A DNA stretch of 15,120 nucleotides from an uncultured Clostridia bacterium (GTDB lineage Bacteria; Bacillota; Clostridia; TANB77; CAG-508), in the NCBI GenBank assembly GCA_934167225.1, contig CAKPLD010000025.1:1-15120 (forward strand), given 5' to 3'. A program made the position numbers and the translations under genes. Shown here in pieces: positions 14,473 to 15,120 of this stretch. The notes under the pieces are model-generated. The model saw nothing but the letters and a program-made list of their open reading frames with translations, searched no databases and was not told the DNA's origin. Every line of letters starts with the position of its first letter. The stretch's first letter is position 1.

Positions 14473-15120
14473 ATGGAACAAGAAGAAAACATATTAGGAA
14501 AAGAAAAAATCAGTAAACTGATCAAAAAATTCTCTATTCCATGCATAATATCTCTACTTGTAAATTCGCTATATAACATAGTAGACCAAATATTCATAGG
14601 TCAAGGAGTAGGATATTTAGGAAATGGAGCAACAAACGTAGTATTCCCATTAGTAATGATAGGATTAGCATTTTCGCTAATGTTTGGAGATGGAGCATCA
14701 GCATACTTAAGTCTAAAACTAGGTGAAAAGAAAAAAGATGAAGCAAAAATAGGTATAGGAAATGGGATTGCATTATGTGTAATTTCATCAATAATATTTT
14801 GCGTTATAACATTACTATTTTTACCAGTATTTTTAAAAATATTTGGATGTACAGATAATTTAAGAGATTATGCTATGTCATATGGAAGAATAATAGCAAT
14901 AGGTTTCCCATTTTCAATGATTGGAACAACATTAAATTCAATAATAAGAGCAGATGGAAGTCCAAAATATTCAATGACATCAATGCTTGCAGGAGCAATA
15001 TTAAATACAATATTAGACCCAATATTTATATTTGTATTTCACGAAGGAGTTGCAGGTGCAGCAATTGCAACAGTTATAAGTCAAATTTTAACATTTGTAT
15101 TAAATGTAGCATATATTAAA
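14473..15120 (+). CDS. MATE family multidrug/cation antiporter, 3' truncated by the window edge
   Basis: ATG 14473 follows AAGGAG by seven bases; 216 codons are visible, about half of a usual 450-residue MATE protein. After a short charged N-terminus, residues 18-35 start the first membrane helix (FSIPCIISLLVNSLYNIVDQIFIG), the MATE hallmark, followed by NVVFPLVMIGLAFSLMFGDGASAYLSLKLGE with the loop GEKKKDEA, then further helices (CVISSIIFCVITLLFLP) and GTTLNSIIRADGSPKYSM. These inner-membrane transporters export cationic drugs or metabolites using Na+ or H+ gradients. A strong private promoter drives it. Substrate cannot be predicted. Confidence 0.93.
   Translation, partial: MEQEENILGKEKISKLIKKFSIPCIISLLVNSLYNIVDQIFIGQGVGYLGNGATNVVFPLVMIGLAFSLMFGDGASAYLSLKLGEKKKDEAKIGIGNGIALCVISSIIFCVITLLFLPVFLKIFGCTDNLRDYAMSYGRIIAIGFPFSMIGTTLNSIIRADGSPKYSMTSMLAGAILNTILDPIFIFVFHEGVAGAAIATVISQILTFVLNVAYIK

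Overview
The window is very AT-rich DNA (mostly A/T third positions, arginine almost always AGA) with strong AGGAGG-type ribosome binding sites, some TTG starts, TTGACA/TATAAT promoters and AT-rich hairpin terminators. This points to a low-GC anaerobic Firmicute, most likely an uncultured gut Clostridia member. An NrdD-related gene (anaerobic class III ribonucleotide reductase family) and a PPi-type phosphofructokinase signature fit an anaerobic fermenter. I cannot name the species.

Layout. 3-1517: 3' part of an AAA-ATPase/PD-(D/E)XK protein. 1634-1675: perfect hairpin that also carries an extended -10 promoter. 1697-4477: tightly coupled operon of two GT4 glycosyltransferases (LafB/CpoA-like, then LafA-like) and a TVP38/VTT membrane protein, which looks like a membrane glycolipid operon; it ends in a terminator shared with the convergent gene. 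4529-5162 (minus): Crp/Fnr-family regulator. 5287-7918: accessory locus with a 591-aa protein of unknown function lying between two exact 70-bp direct repeats, two small unknown genes and a remnant of the large gene. 7994-12118: NrdD-like protein that has lost its catalytic parts, phosphofructokinase, a membrane-anchored protein of unknown function and TtcA-like tRNA thiolase, probably one transcript. 12117-12196: large REP-like palindrome. 12231-13671: cytoplasmic GH13 alpha-amylase. 13852-14253: small coiled-coil repeat protein behind its own promoter. 14473-end: MATE efflux transporter (5' part), with a consensus promoter.

Most striking observation: three unrelated genes (Crp regulator, 591-aa protein, amylase) are each interrupted by exactly one extra base, and the site is the same each time: an NCT codon, then CGG, then A or T, where skipping the C restores the frame and gives NCT-GGN. 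By eye these are the only three in-frame CGG codons in the genes of the window. At least six ordinary in-frame NCT-GGN junctions (GCT, CCT and TCT types) are intact, which argues against a simple context sequencing error. CGG may be an unassigned or starved codon that triggers +1 frameshifting here (analogous to the CUU-AGG-C site of yeast Ty1), or CGGN may be read as a four-base codon. A systematic assembly artefact remains the main alternative.
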